A DNA stretch of 53,771 nt from assembly GCA_030066685.1 (NCBI GenBank), contig JASJBF010000053.1, forward strand, positions 1 through 53,771, in the 5' to 3' direction. Shown here piece after piece: positions 41,120-51,080 of the stretch. Origin of the DNA: Kiloniellales bacterium. GTDB lineage: Bacteria > Pseudomonadota > Alphaproteobacteria > Kiloniellales > JAKSBE01. A model generated the notes under the pieces. The model was not told the origin of the DNA. It ran no database searches and saw only the letters and a program-made list of their open reading frames with translations. The position numbers were made by a program, and so were the translations under genes. Within the stretch, counting starts at the first letter, position 1, and every line of letters begins with the position of its first letter.

Positions 41120-43192
41120 ATGCCCGACAGCGCCGCCGTCCAGTTCGTGCAGTCGACCTGCCCGCACGATTGTCCCAGCACCTGCGCGCTCGAGGTCGAG
41201 CGGCTCTCGCCGACTCGCATCGGCAAGGTCCGAGGGGCCCGCGACAACCCCTACACGGCCGGCGTGGTCTGCGCCAAGGTCGCGCGCTATGCCGAGCGGG
41301 TGCATCACCCTGAGCGCCTGGCGACCCCGCTGCGCCGGGTCGGCGACAAGGGCCGGGGTATCGAGGCCTTCGAGCCGATCGCCTGGGACGACGCCCTCGA
41401 CCTGGTCGCCGAGGGCCTGCTCAAGGCCGAGCAGAAGCACGGTCCCGAGGCGGTCTGGCCCTACTTCTACGCCGGCACCATGGGCCATGTGCAGCGCGAC
41501 GGCATCGAGCGCCTGCGCCACGTCAAGGGCTATTCCCGGCAGTGGTCGACGATCTGCGTCATGCTGGCCGAGTCCGGCTGGCTGGCCGGGGTCGGCGCCA
41601 AGAAGGGGGTCGACGCGCGCGAGATCGCGCTCTCCGACCTGATCGTGGTCTGGGGCGGCAATCCGGTCAGCACCCAGGTCAACGTCATGACCCACATCGC
41701 GCGCGCCAGGAAGACTCGGGGCGCCAAGCTGGTCGTGGTCGATCCCTACCGCACCGGGACCGCCGAGCAAGCCGACCTGCACCTCGCGCTGCGGCCCGGC
41801 ACCGACGGCGCCCTGGCGGCGGCCGTGATCCACGTCCTGCTGACGGAGGGCTTCGCCGACCGGGGCTACCTGGCGGCCTTCACCGACTGGAGCCCGGAGG
41901 TCGAGGCCCATTTCGCCGAGACCACCCCGGCCTGGGCCAGCGCGATCACCGGCCTCAGCGTCGAGGCGATCGAAGGCTTCGCCCGGCTCTACGGCCGCCA
42001 CAAGCGCAGTTTCATCCGCGTCGGCTACGGCTTCTCCCGCTCGCGTAACGGCGCGGCCAACGTCCACGCCGCGTCCTGCCTGCCCGCGGTCACCGGCGCC
42101 TGGCAGGAGGAGGGTGGCGGCGCGCTCTGGGGCAACGGGCCGATCTATCACCTGGACAAGACCCTGGTCGAAGGCCTGGACCGGCTCGATCCCTCGGTCC
42201 GGCTCCTCGACCAGTCGCGCTTCGGGCCGGTCCTCACCGGCGACAAGCGGGATCTGGGCGAAGGCCCGCCGGTCACCGCGCTCCTGGTCCAGAACACCAA
42301 CCCCGCCGTGGTCTGCCCGGAATCGCGCAAGTGCGTGGAGGGCCTGGCGCGCGACGACCTTTTCGTCGCTGTGCATGAGCAGTTCATGACCGACACCGCG
42401 GCCTTCGCCGACGTGGTCCTGCCGGCGACGAGCTTTCTGGAGCACGACGACTTCTATACCGCCAGCGGCCACACCTTCTTCCAGGTGACCAAGGCGGTGA
42501 TCGAGCCGCTGCCGGACTGCCGCTCCAACCACGAAGTCGTCTGCGCCCTGGCCAAGCGCCTGGGGGCCGAGCACCCGGGCTTCGAGATGACGGCCTGGGA
42601 GATCATCGAGGCGACCATGGCGGCCTCGGGCCTGCCCGACGCCGAGAGCATCCATCGCGGCCGCTGGCTGGACTGCGCTGAGCCTTTCGAGGAGATGCAT
42701 TTCCTCAATGGCTTTCCGCAGCCGGACGGCCGCTTCCGCTTCCGTGCGGACTGGGCGGGGGTCGGCCCGGACCATGACGGCATGCCGGCCTTGGCCGGGC
42801 ATCACGGCAACATCGACGCGCCGGATCCCGAGCACCCCTACCGCCTGGTGGCGGCGCCGGCGCGCAGCTACCTAAACACCAGCTTCACCGAGACTCCAGG
42901 ATCTCTGAAGCGCGAGCGCCGGCCGGAGGCGATGATCCACCCGGAGACCCTGGCGGCCCTCGGGCTGGCCGAGGGCGATCGCCTGCGCCTGGGCAACCGT
43001 CTAGATTCCATCGTGCTCCACGCCCGCGCCTTCGACGGCCTGCAGCCCGAGGTGGTCGTGGTCGAGAGCATCTGGCCCAACGCAGCCTTCGAGGAGGGCC
43101 TCGGAATCAACGCCCTGGTCAGCGCCGATCCCGGCCCGCCGCGCGGCGGTGCCGTCTTCCACGACACGGCGATTTGGATCAAACCCGCCTGA
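41120..43192 (+). CDS. Molybdopterin-dependent oxidoreductase (formate dehydrogenase/DMSO reductase superfamily)
   Basis: 690 residues. The N-terminal CPHDCPSTCAL with the later VVCAK supplies the four Cys of a [4Fe-4S] cluster. The Mo-bisPGD domains follow: VVWGGNPVSTQVNVM, VVVDPYRTGTAEQADLHLAL, ASCLPAVTGAW and the family's ALLVQNTNP. A C-terminal dinucleotide-binding domain begins at about residue 565 (YRLVAAPARSYLNTSF). No Tat signal is present, so it is cytoplasmic. The substrate is unknown, and no iron-sulfur or diaphorase partner lies next to it. There is no preceding coupled gene; an AGGAG (41113-41117) precedes the ATG. Confidence 0.93.
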   Translation: MPDSAAVQFVQSTCPHDCPSTCALEVERLSPTRIGKVRGARDNPYTAGVVCAKVARYAERVHHPERLATPLRRVGDKGRGIEAFEPIAWDDALDLVAEGLLKAEQKHGPEAVWPYFYAGTMGHVQRDGIERLRHVKGYSRQWSTICVMLAESGWLAGVGAKKGVDAREIALSDLIVVWGGNPVSTQVNVMTHIARARKTRGAKLVVVDPYRTGTAEQADLHLALRPGTDGALAAAVIHVLLTEGFADRGYLAAFTDWSPEVEAHFAETTPAWASAITGLSVEAIEGFARLYGRHKRSFIRVGYGFSRSRNGAANVHAASCLPAVTGAWQEEGGGALWGNGPIYHLDKTLVEGLDRLDPSVRLLDQSRFGPVLTGDKRDLGEGPPVTALLVQNTNPAVVCPESRKCVEGLARDDLFVAVHEQFMTDTAAFADVVLPATSFLEHDDFYTASGHTFFQVTKAVIEPLPDCRSNHEVVCALAKRLGAEHPGFEMTAWEIIEATMAASGLPDAESIHRGRWLDCAEPFEEMHFLNGFPQPDGRFRFRADWAGVGPDHDGMPALAGHHGNIDAPDPEHPYRLVAAPARSYLNTSFTETPGSLKRERRPEAMIHPETLAALGLAEGDRLRLGNRLDSIVLHARAFDGLQPEVVVVESIWPNAAFEEGLGINALVSADPGPPRGGAVFHDTAIWIKPA

Positions 43193-43247
43193 AGCGGCGC
43201 CCTTGCCTCTGGACCCGGCGCCCCGGGCAGCCTACGTCTTGATTGCT

Positions 43248-43952
43248 ATGGCCAAGGACAAGAGCCTTCAGACCAGTTCCTCCGGCGCCGAGGTCGAGGC
43301 CTTTCTGAAGAAGGTCGCCCTGACGGCACGGCCGACCCTCTCCGAGGGACGGGGACGCCTGATCTTCGCCATGGACGCGACCGCGAGCCGGGAGCCGACC
43401 TGGGACCGCGCGTGCCATATCCAGGCCGAGATGTTCTCCGAGACCGCCAGCCTCGGCGGCCTGGAGATCCAGCTCGTCTACTACCGGGGATTCCGGGAGT
43501 TCAAGGCCAGCCCCTGGGTCGCCGAGGCCAAAGCCCTGCTCCAGCAGATGACCGCCGTCTCCTGCCTGGGCGGCCACACCCAGATCGAACGGGTTCTGCG
43601 CCACGCGATCCGCGAGACCAAGGAAAAGAAGGTCGCCGCCCTGGTGTTTGTCGGCGATTGCCTGGAGGAGGACCTCGACCGCCTGGCCAACCTCGCCGGC
43701 GAGCTCGGCGTCCTCGGCCTGCCCTGCTTCCTTTTCCACGAGGGTGCCGACCGGACCGCCCGGCGCGCCTTCGAGCAGATCGCCCGCCTTTCGGGCGGGG
43801 CTTGCTGCAGCTTCGATTCCGGCAGCGCGCAGCAGCTGAAGGACCTGCTCTCGGCGGTCGCGGTCTTCGCCGCCGGCGGGCGCAAGGCGCTGGCCGACTT
43901 CTCGGAGCGCAAGGGCGGCGTGGTTCGCCTGCTGACCCATCAGATCACCTGA
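43248..43952 (+). CDS. VWA-domain protein
   Basis: 234 residues from ATG 43248; the frame is open upstream into the previous gene but without family sequence. The MIDAS-type motif is LIFAMDATASREPTWD (D-A-T-A-S in place of D-x-S-x-S), then AVSCLGGHTQIERVLRHA with the conserved Thr, and LVFVGDCLEEDLDRL. It is a single von Willebrand A domain without signal or membrane segment, so it is likely a cytoplasmic metal-dependent binding module. It lies 7 bases before a membrane J-domain gene. Confidence 0.88.
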   Translation: MAKDKSLQTSSSGAEVEAFLKKVALTARPTLSEGRGRLIFAMDATASREPTWDRACHIQAEMFSETASLGGLEIQLVYYRGFREFKASPWVAEAKALLQQMTAVSCLGGHTQIERVLRHAIRETKEKKVAALVFVGDCLEEDLDRLANLAGELGVLGLPCFLFHEGADRTARRAFEQIARLSGGACCSFDSGSAQQLKDLLSAVAVFAAGGRKALADFSERKGGVVRLLTHQIT

Positions 43953-43959
43953 GCGGGCT

Positions 43960-44652
43960 ATGTTCACCTACTTCCTTCTGGGACTGGTCCTGGTCGCGGC
44001 AGTCTACTTTCTGCTGCGCTGGTTCATCGCCGCGCCGCCGGCGCAGATCCGCAAGGTTCTGCTGGCCGCCGGCCTGGTCCTCGGGCCCGTGCTGCTCGTC
44101 GCCCTGGCGCTCGGTGGGCGCCTCACCCTGGCCTCGCTGCTGGTGCCGGCCCTGATTCTGCTGCTGCTGATGCGGCCTTTGAAGCGCATGCAATCCGCCC
44201 AGCGCGGGCCGGCGCCCGGGCAGGGCTCGGAAGTGACGACCCGCTTCCTGAAGATGCGGCTCGATCACGACAGCGGCGAGCTCTCCGGCACGGTGCTGGA
44301 AGGCCCCTACGCCGGTCGGACGCTGGAGGCGCTCGGCGAAGAGGACCTCTTCGCGTTGTGGCGGCATTGCCTGGCGGAGGACGAGCAGTCCGCACGGATC
44401 CTGGAGAGCTACCTGGACCGCCGGCTGGGTGGCGGCTGGCAGTCCGAGGCGGGCGCGCCCGCGGCCGCCTCCGGCGAGCCCATGACCCGGGAGGAGGCCT
44501 TCCGGATCCTCGGCCTTGAGCCTGGCGCCGGAACGGAAGAGATCCGCGACGCCTACCGCCGGATGATGCGGCGGCATCACCCGGACCAGGGCGGCTCCGA
44601 CTACCTGGCCGCGAAGATCAACCAGGCCAAAGCGCTGCTTCTTGGGGATTGA
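43960..44652 (+). CDS. Membrane-anchored J-domain protein
   Basis: 230 residues. Three N-terminal hydrophobic segments (about residues 4-24, 32-52 and 56-71) precede a linker with RLDHDSGELSGTVLEGPYAG. A C-terminal J domain covers about residues 174-228: EAFRILGLEPGAGTEEIRDAYRRMMRRHHPDQGG, including the HPD tripeptide that stimulates DnaK. It should recruit DnaK to the inner membrane. It follows the VWA gene by 7 bases. Confidence 0.92.
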   Translation: MFTYFLLGLVLVAAVYFLLRWFIAAPPAQIRKVLLAAGLVLGPVLLVALALGGRLTLASLLVPALILLLLMRPLKRMQSAQRGPAPGQGSEVTTRFLKMRLDHDSGELSGTVLEGPYAGRTLEALGEEDLFALWRHCLAEDEQSARILESYLDRRLGGGWQSEAGAPAAASGEPMTREEAFRILGLEPGAGTEEIRDAYRRMMRRHHPDQGGSDYLAAKINQAKALLLGD

Positions 44653-44653
44653 C

Positions 44654-44670
44654 GGCCGCGCGGCGCGGCC
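44654..44670. terminator. GC hairpin between convergent genes
   Basis: GGCCGCGC (44654-44661) and GCGCGGCC (44663-44670) are exact complements around one base. It occupies the 21-base gap between the J-domain gene and the convergent gene. There is no T-tract, so it may act as a weak bidirectional terminator. Confidence 0.4.
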
Positions 44671-44673
44671 GGC

Positions 44674-45252
44674 TCAGTCGCGTCTCGGCCCGCGGCGCAG
44701 GTAGACGACGATCAGGCCGACGAGGAGTCCAAGGGTCGTGAGACCGCCGCCCGCCACGGGCGACGCCGGGGCCGAGACGACGTCCTTCACATGCCGTGCG
44801 GCCGTCTCCGCATTCAGACCCGTCAGGAAGCTGTCGCCTTCCTTGAAGAGCTTCACGACGTTCTTCATCAGGTCCGCATCGGTCGGGGTCCTGCCCCGCT
44901 GGTCCAGGGCGTTGAGCTCCCGCAGCACGCGGAGGGCCTTGTCTTGAACCCTTTTCAAGTGGGTCTGATGGTCGCCGATCGACTGCGCCGCGGAATAGCG
45001 CCGGTCGCGCGGCAGGCTCCAGAGGCCCCGCCGCCGCAGGTCGATGGCATGTCCCATGGAGGCGAGCTCGCGCCGGATGCTCTCGATCCTCGGTCGAAAG
45101 GCTTGAACGCGCCGCCAGAAATCATGGTAGAGCATGTCGGTGATCTGCGGCGTCGTGCCCTTTGCGGCGAGCTTGAGTTTCTCCTGGTCGATTGCGACCC
45201 GTAGCTGATCCAGGACGGTTTCGATCGTGTTCAAGCGCTGGCCCAGGCTCAT
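44674..45252 (-). CDS. Helical protein with C-terminal membrane anchor, unknown function
   Basis: 192 residues from ATG 45252, with GAGGAAAGG about a dozen bases upstream; the frame is open for another 48 residues without a ribosome site. The body is largely alpha-helical and charged (LNTIETVLDQLRVAIDQEK; HLKRVQDKALRVLRELN). The single membrane segment is at the end (GLTTLGLLVGLIVVYLRRG), with a positive tail, so it is tail-anchored with the N-terminus in the cytoplasm. No family is recognised. It is convergent with the J-domain gene. Confidence 0.6.
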   Translation of the reverse strand: MSLGQRLNTIETVLDQLRVAIDQEKLKLAAKGTTPQITDMLYHDFWRRVQAFRPRIESIRRELASMGHAIDLRRRGLWSLPRDRRYSAAQSIGDHQTHLKRVQDKALRVLRELNALDQRGRTPTDADLMKNVVKLFKEGDSFLTGLNAETAARHVKDVVSAPASPVAGGGLTTLGLLVGLIVVYLRRGPRRD

Positions 45253-45531
45253 GGTCTCGACGCCTTTCCTCTGCCCGACGGTGCCCGCGCTATTCTGGCG
45301 GCGGCTCGGCCGGCCGCAACCCGTGATTCTCGTAACGGTCCGCTGGCAGACGCGCCGGCCTTGCGAGATCTCGCCTGCGACCGGGCCTTTCGGCATAGCC
45401 TCTAAGGCGAGATCCAGCGGCGCAGGTTGCGGGCCCGGAACCGGAGCGGCCGATCGCTTGTTTCGCCACAGGCGCTATGGCACAACTCCGCCGCCAGCTA
45501 CCTTTCATCGCGAAGCGGAATCACCCGAGCC

Positions 45532-46422
45532 ATGGCACTCCCCGTCCGCAAGGCGGTGTTTCCCGTCGGCGGCCTCGGCACGCGTTTCCTGCCGGCGACC
45601 AAGGCCGTGCCCAAGGAAATGCTGCCGGTCGTCGACAAGCCGCTGATCCAGTACGCCGTCGAAGAAGCCCGTGCCGCCGGAATCGAGGAGTTCATCTTCG
45701 TGACCGGCCACGGCAAGACCGCGCTGGAGGACCACTTCGACCGCCACTGGGAGCTGGAGACGACCCTGAACCAGCGCGGCAAGACGCTCGAGATGGGGCT
45801 GCTCGCCGAGACCCAGCAGACGGCCGGCTCGGTGGTCTACACCCGCCAGCCGGAGCCCCTCGGCCTCGGGCATGCGGTCCGCTGCGCGGCGAAGCTGGTC
45901 GGCGAGGAGCCCTTCGCCGTGCTGCTCGCCGACGATCTGGTGCTCGCCAAAAGGCCCTGTCTCGCCCAGATGGTCGAGGTCCACGCCGAGACTGGCGGCA
46001 ACGTGGTCGCGGTCATGGACGTGCCTCGCGCACACACGGCCCGCTACGGCGTGCTCGACGTCGTCTCCGACGACGGTCGCCTCGCCAAGGCGCAGGGCCT
46101 GGTCGAGAAGCCCAAGCCGGAAGAGGCGCCCTCGACCCTCAGCATCATCGGCCGCTACATCCTCCAGCCCGAGGTCATGACCGAGCTGGACCGGGTCCGC
46201 GAGGGCGCGGGCGGCGAGATCCAGCTGACCGACGCACTCGCGGGGACCTTGGACCGGGTCGACTTCTACGGTCTGCGCTTCGAAGGCACGCGCTTCGACT
46301 GCGGCGACAAGGCCGGATACCTGGAGGCCAATGTCGCCTTCGCCTTGGCCCGGGACGACCTTCGGGACAAGGCGCGGGAGATCCTGGCGCGCTACGCCAC
46401 GCCGGGCGGCGCAAAGGGCTGA
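45532..46422 (+). CDS. galU: UTP-glucose-1-phosphate uridylyltransferase
   Basis: 296 residues from ATG 45532. The nucleotide-binding signature AVFPVGGLGTRFLPATKAVP and KEMLPVVDKPLIQYAVEEA, LLADDLVLAKRP, YGVLDVV and the catalytic EKPKPEEAPS are those of GalU. It makes UDP-glucose from UTP and glucose-1-phosphate. It is first in a run with a UDP-glucose dehydrogenase and a phosphohexomutase, whose products feed it or use its product. Confidence 0.96.
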   Translation: MALPVRKAVFPVGGLGTRFLPATKAVPKEMLPVVDKPLIQYAVEEARAAGIEEFIFVTGHGKTALEDHFDRHWELETTLNQRGKTLEMGLLAETQQTAGSVVYTRQPEPLGLGHAVRCAAKLVGEEPFAVLLADDLVLAKRPCLAQMVEVHAETGGNVVAVMDVPRAHTARYGVLDVVSDDGRLAKAQGLVEKPKPEEAPSTLSIIGRYILQPEVMTELDRVREGAGGEIQLTDALAGTLDRVDFYGLRFEGTRFDCGDKAGYLEANVAFALARDDLRDKAREILARYATPGGAKG

Positions 46423-46447
46423 GGCCGAGAGCCGGAGGAGGACCAGC

Positions 46448-47788
46448 GTGCGGATCGCGATGATCGGAACCGGCTACGTCGGGCTCGTCTCGGGGGCCTG
46501 CTTCTCGGAGTTCGGCATCCATGTCACCTGCGTCGACAAGGACCGGGACAAGATCGCCCAACTGGAGACCGGCGGGATCCCGATCTTCGAGCCCGGCCTG
46601 GAGCGCCTGGTTCGCTCCAACGTCGCAGCCGGGCGCCTCGACTTCACCACCGACCTGGGTGCCGCCACCAAGGCCGCGCGCGCCATCTTCATCGCGGTCG
46701 GCACGCCCAGCCGGCGGGGCGACGGCTTCGCCGACCTCAGCTACGTCTTTGAGGCGGCACGGGAGGTCGCCGCTCACCTCAACGGCCCGACCGTCATCGT
46801 GACCAAGTCCACGGTGCCCATCGGCACCGGACGCAAGGTCGCGGAAGAGATCCGTAAGGTTCGGCCTGACGCCGACTTCGACATGGTCTCCAACCCGGAG
46901 TTCCTGCGCGAAGGCTCGGCCATCAACGACTTCATGCGGCCGGACCGGGTCGTGATCGGCGCCGAGACCGAGCGCGCCCGACAGATGATGCGCGAGCTCT
47001 ACCGGCCGCTGTTCCTGATCGAGACGCCGATCCTCTTCACCGGCCTGGAATCCGCAGAGCTGACCAAGTACGCCGCCAACGCCTTCCTGGCGACCAAGAT
47101 CACCTTCATCAACGAGATCGCCGACCTCTGCGAGAAGGTCGGCGCCGACGTTCACGACGTCGCCAAGGGCATCGGCCTGGACGGCCGGATCGGCGCCAAG
47201 TTCCTCCACCCGGGCCCGGGCTATGGCGGCTCCTGCTTCCCGAAGGACACCCTGGCACTGGTGCGCTCGGCCGAAGAGGTCGGCGCGCCGCTCGCCATCG
47301 TCGACACGGTCACGCGCCTGAACAAGGCGCGCAAGGCGCGCATGGCGGAGCGGGTGATCGCGCACTGCGGCGGCTCGGTCGCCGGCAAGACCATCGCGGT
47401 CCTCGGCGTCACCTTCAAGCCGAACACCGACGACATGCGCGAGGCCCCCAGCCTCGACATCATCCCCACGCTGCAGGCGGCCGGGGCGGAGATCAGAGCC
47501 TATGATCCGGAAGGCATGTCCGAGGCCGGGAAGCTGCTCGAGGGCGTGACCTGGTGCCGGGATGCCTATGACGCGCTGAGGGAGGCCGAAGCCCTGGTGA
47601 TTCTGACCGAATGGAACGAGTTCCGCGGCCTCGACTTGGTGCGGGTGAAGCAGTCCATGCGCAGACCGGTGATGCTGGACCTCAGGAACATCTACAACCC
47701 GGCCGAGATGCTGGCCGCCGGCTTCGATTATGTCTGCGTCGGCCGGCCTTTCGCCTCGACCGGGGCCGGTCCGGAGGTGGCGCCATGA
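46448..47788 (+). CDS. ugd: UDP-glucose 6-dehydrogenase
   Basis: 446 residues from GTG 46448, chosen because GGAGGAG (46434-46440) precedes it and [12 protein letters not shown] starts the fold there. Family features are the Rossmann [56 protein letters not shown] and the catalytic Cys in [12 protein letters not shown]. It oxidises UDP-glucose twice to UDP-glucuronate, a precursor of capsule or exopolysaccharide sugars. It follows galU by 25 bases and overlaps the next gene by four. Confidence 0.96.
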   Translation: MRIAMIGTGYVGLVSGACFSEFGIHVTCVDKDRDKIAQLETGGIPIFEPGLERLVRSNVAAGRLDFTTDLGAATKAARAIFIAVGTPSRRGDGFADLSYVFEAAREVAAHLNGPTVIVTKSTVPIGTGRKVAEEIRKVRPDADFDMVSNPEFLREGSAINDFMRPDRVVIGAETERARQMMRELYRPLFLIETPILFTGLESAELTKYAANAFLATKITFINEIADLCEKVGADVHDVAKGIGLDGRIGAKFLHPGPGYGGSCFPKDTLALVRSAEEVGAPLAIVDTVTRLNKARKARMAERVIAHCGGSVAGKTIAVLGVTFKPNTDDMREAPSLDIIPTLQAAGAEIRAYDPEGMSEAGKLLEGVTWCRDAYDALREAEALVILTEWNEFRGLDLVRVKQSMRRPVMLDLRNIYNPAEMLAAGFDYVCVGRPFASTGAGPEVAP

Positions 47789-49164
47789 ACGGCCATCGCT
47801 TTCAGCCCAGCCTGCTGCGCGAATACGACATCCGCGGGATCGTCGGCGAGACCCTGCACGAGGCCGACGCCGGCGCGATCGGTCGGGCCTTCGGCACCCT
47901 GGTGCGCCGCGACGGCGGCGCCTGCGTCGCGGTGGCCTACGACGGCCGCCTGTCCTCGCCGGCCCTGGCCGAGGCCGTCGCCGCCGGCTTGAAGGCTTGC
48001 GGCCTGAAGGTGCTGCGCTGCGGCCGGGGACCGACCCCGCTGCTTTATTTCGCGGCCCAGCGCCCGGAGGTCCATGCCGGCATCATGGTCACCGGGTCGC
48101 ACAACCCGCCGGACTTCAACGGCTTCAAGTTTGTCTTCGCCGGCAAGCCCTTCTTCGCCGAGCGGATCCAGGAGCTCGGGGCGATCGCTGAGGCCGGCGA
48201 CTTCGAGACCGGCGAGGGCAGCGAAGAGACCATTGCGCCGCTCGAGGACTACGTCGCACGCCTGGTCCGGGACTACGACGGCGACCGGCCCCTGAGCGTC
48301 GCCTGGGATGCCGGCAACGGGGCCGCGGGCGAGGCGATGGCTAATCTGACCCGGCGCCTGCCCGGACGGCATTTCCTGCTCTACGAGGAGATCGACGGCC
48401 GCTTTCCCAACCACCACCCGGACCCGACCAAGGAGGAGAACCTGGCGGACCTGCGCGCGCTGGTCGCCAGGGAGGGCTGCGACCTCGGCGTCGCCTTCGA
48501 CGGCGACGGCGACCGGATCGGCGTGATCGACGATACCGGACGCGTGCTCTGGGGCGATCAGCTCCTGATCCTCTTCGCCCGCGACGTCCTGCGCGACCAC
48601 CCCGGGGCGCCGATCATCGCCGACGTGAAGTCGAGCCAGGTCCTCTTCGACGAGATCGCCAAGGCCGGCGGCCGGCCGATCATGCACCGCACCGGGCACG
48701 CGCCGATCAAGGCCAAGATGGCCGAGGAGTCCGCGCCCCTGGCCGGCGAGCTCTCGGCGCACATCTTCTTCGCCGACCGCTACTACGGCTACGACGACGC
48801 GCTCTATGCGGCGGTCCGGCTGCTCGGGATCCTCAGCCGCTCCGGCCAGAGCCTCTCGGCGATCCGCGCGGCCTTGCCGGCCGTCGTGAACACGCCGGAG
48901 CACCGGCTGCACTGCCCGGAAGACCGCAAGTTCGCCGTGGTCGAGGAGGTCGGCGCCCGGCTGCGGGCCGCTGGCGCCGAAGTCAACGACATCGACGGCG
49001 TCCGGGTCAGCAGCGCGGACGGCTGGTGGCTGCTGCGCGCGTCCAACACCGAGCCGGCCCTGGTCCTGCGCTGCGAGGCCAGCGACGAGGCCGGCCTGGC
49101 GCGCCTCAAGGCCGAGGTGGCGGCGCGGCTCGCGGAGAGCGGGCTGGAGGTCCCGGCCTTCTGA
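47785..49164 (+). CDS. Phosphomannomutase/phosphoglucomutase
   Basis: 459 residues, starting with an ATGA overlap on the ugd stop. The phosphoserine loop [15 protein letters not shown], the metal-binding [13 protein letters not shown], the sugar-binding [19 protein letters not shown], and the phosphate-binding [15 protein letters not shown] are all present. It converts hexose-6-phosphates to hexose-1-phosphates; in this operon it would supply glucose-1-phosphate to GalU. Whether mannose or glucose is preferred cannot be told from sequence. Confidence 0.94.
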   Translation: MNGHRFQPSLLREYDIRGIVGETLHEADAGAIGRAFGTLVRRDGGACVAVAYDGRLSSPALAEAVAAGLKACGLKVLRCGRGPTPLLYFAAQRPEVHAGIMVTGSHNPPDFNGFKFVFAGKPFFAERIQELGAIAEAGDFETGEGSEETIAPLEDYVARLVRDYDGDRPLSVAWDAGNGAAGEAMANLTRRLPGRHFLLYEEIDGRFPNHHPDPTKEENLADLRALVAREGCDLGVAFDGDGDRIGVIDDTGRVLWGDQLLILFARDVLRDHPGAPIIADVKSSQVLFDEIAKAGGRPIMHRTGHAPIKAKMAEESAPLAGELSAHIFFADRYYGYDDALYAAVRLLGILSRSGQSLSAIRAALPAVVNTPEHRLHCPEDRKFAVVEEVGARLRAAGAEVNDIDGVRVSSADGWWLLRASNTEPALVLRCEASDEAGLARLKAEVAARLAESGLEVPAF

Positions 49165-49188
49165 CTCGCCGGCGCGGCGCGGCCGCGA

Positions 49189-50916
49189 TCAGTTGGCGGC
49201 GACGGAGGTCCGCGCCGGACTGGCCGCGACCTTGGTGCTGCGCCCGACCCGCACGACCATACAGTCGATCTTGAGTGAACGGAGCTTGCGGCAAGCCTGG
49301 CGAGCGTTGCGTTTCGACAGGCCGACCAGACGGCTGCGGTAGAGCTTGCCTCGGGCGCCCCGCACGTGGGTCACCGAGACCTCGGCCTCGGCCAGGAGCT
49401 TGGGCGCTTTCCTGAAGGCCTTCTGGGCCGCCTTTTGGGCCGGCCGATAGCGGTAGAAGGCGCCGACCTGAACCCCGTAGGCCCCCGGCTTGCGGCGCGG
49501 CTCCACGACTTGGTTCTCCAGGGAGGTCCCGGCCTTGGCCGCCGCGATGGTGGCCGGCTTCGAGGGCGGTGTCGGCGCGGCGTCGGCCGGCTTGGCCGTC
49601 ACCGGCGCCGGCGTTTGGGCCGCCGCGACCGGGTTCCGGTCCGGCTGCGGATCGGCCAGGGGTACGCTCTCGACGGCCACGGGCGGCGGCACGGCCGCAT
49701 CTGTGGCCAGGGCTCCGGGGCCGGCCAGCGGCTGCGCGGCGAGATCCTCGGCGGTCAAGCTGCCGACCGCCACCTCGGCCTCGGGCCTCTTGCCGTTGTG
49801 AGGCTGCCCCGCCTTGAGCTCCGCCAGGAGGGCCTGCGGGTCCAGCCCGGGCCCCGAGCCCGGCGCCGGCGGCCTGAAGGTCGCCACGGTCTCGGTCTCC
49901 AGCGAGGTCCCGCCGTGACGTTGCGGCGGGATCGCCGGGGCCGCGGCGGTCGGCAGGGTCGCCCCAGGCGTCACCGGCACCAGGGCGGTTTGGGTCTCGC
50001 GCGCTTGGCGGGCGGCCGCGATGGCCGTCGGCTTGCGCGGCGGCGGCGGCGGGTAGGTCTTGGCGATCAGGGTCAGGCGCTTGAAGCCTCGGTCCAGCAA
50101 GCTCGCGGTATGGCGGTTGCGGGATCGCGATGTCTTGCCGCCGAAGACCACGGCGATGACCCGGCGGCCATTGCGCACGCTCGAAGCCACGAGGTTATAG
50201 CCGGACGCGCGAATGTAGCCGGTCTTGATGCCGTCGGCGCCGGCATAGGTCCGCAGCAGCTTGTTGTGGTTCCGGTACCTGCGCCCGCGGTACTTGAAGC
50301 TCTTGGTGCCGAAGTAGTGGTAGTACTGCGGAAAATCCCGGATCAGCGCCCGCGCCAGGGTCGCCATGTCCCGCGCGGTGCTGAGCTGCCGGCGGTTGGG
50401 CAGGCCCGAAGCGTTGCGGAAGGTGGTCCGCTTCAGGCCGAGCTTGCGGGCCTTCTTGGTCATCTTCTGGGCGAACTGGCTTTCGGTGCCGCCGATCGAC
50501 TCGGCCACGACGACGGCCACGTCGTTGGCCGACTTCGTCACCAGAGCCAGGATCGCGTCCTTCACGCGGATCGTCTGGCCCCGGCGCAAGCCCAGCTTGG
50601 AGGGCGGCATCCCCGCGGCCCGGCGTGAAACCCTAAGGCCCTGATTCAGCTTGAGCCGGCCCTTCTCCAAGGCGTCGAAGACCATGTAGAGGGTCATCAT
50701 CTTGACTAGAGAGGCCGGATGGTTGCGGGTGTTGCTGTTCTTGGCGTGCAGGACTTCGCCGGTCTCGGCGTCAATGACGACCGAGGCGTATTTCGCCTGC
50801 GCCGGTGCGGCCGTCAGAAGAGCGGCGCCCGCGACCAGAAGGCAGACCAGAGCCAAGGCGACGACGCGCGTCGCAGGGCCAAAACGGATAACGCCGTCAC
50901 CTGAGATAGTGGTCAA
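49189..50916 (-). CDS. D-alanyl-D-alanine carboxypeptidase (S11) with C-terminal SPOR domain
   Basis: About 575 residues. The start is uncertain: no ATG precedes the signal peptide, so TTG 50916 behind GGGGAC is preferred to TTG 50970, which has no ribosome site. The signal peptide ends APAQA. S11 active-site motifs are HPASLVKMMT (S-x-x-K), TKSANDVAV (S-x-N) and GIKTGYIRA (K-T-G). A Pro/Ala-rich linker of about 190 residues leads to a SPOR domain (GAYGVQVGAFYRYRPAQKAA). SPOR domains bind denuded septal peptidoglycan, so this D,D-carboxypeptidase should be directed to the division site. Confidence 0.9.
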   Translation of the reverse strand: MTTISGDGVIRFGPATRVVALALVCLLVAGAALLTAAPAQAKYASVVIDAETGEVLHAKNSNTRNHPASLVKMMTLYMVFDALEKGRLKLNQGLRVSRRAAGMPPSKLGLRRGQTIRVKDAILALVTKSANDVAVVVAESIGGTESQFAQKMTKKARKLGLKRTTFRNASGLPNRRQLSTARDMATLARALIRDFPQYYHYFGTKSFKYRGRRYRNHNKLLRTYAGADGIKTGYIRASGYNLVASSVRNGRRVIAVVFGGKTSRSRNRHTASLLDRGFKRLTLIAKTYPPPPPRKPTAIAAARQARETQTALVPVTPGATLPTAAAPAIPPQRHGGTSLETETVATFRPPAPGSGPGLDPQALLAELKAGQPHNGKRPEAEVAVGSLTAEDLAAQPLAGPGALATDAAVPPPVAVESVPLADPQPDRNPVAAAQTPAPVTAKPADAAPTPPSKPATIAAAKAGTSLENQVVEPRRKPGAYGVQVGAFYRYRPAQKAAQKAFRKAPKLLAEAEVSVTHVRGARGKLYRSRLVGLSKRNARQACRKLRSLKIDCMVVRVGRSTKVAASPARTSVAAN

Positions 50917-51080
50917 GTGCCAGTCCCCGAAAACCGCCGAATCGCTAAAAGACGCCGAAACTCTAAGCAATTCTGGATTCGCTGTCCAGAAATGGCGTTC
51001 TAGCTTCGAACAAAATGGTTAACCATTCTCTAGTCTCGTGAGATGTTCTAAAGATGACATACGCTCCAAGGCGTCAAGAT

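Noticed and set aside
51014-51027. Perfect palindrome AATGGTTAACCATT as a CtrA box
   Set aside because: Only one TTAA is present, so it lacks the TTAA-N7-TTAA spacing. It may be a different operator, but nothing identifies it.
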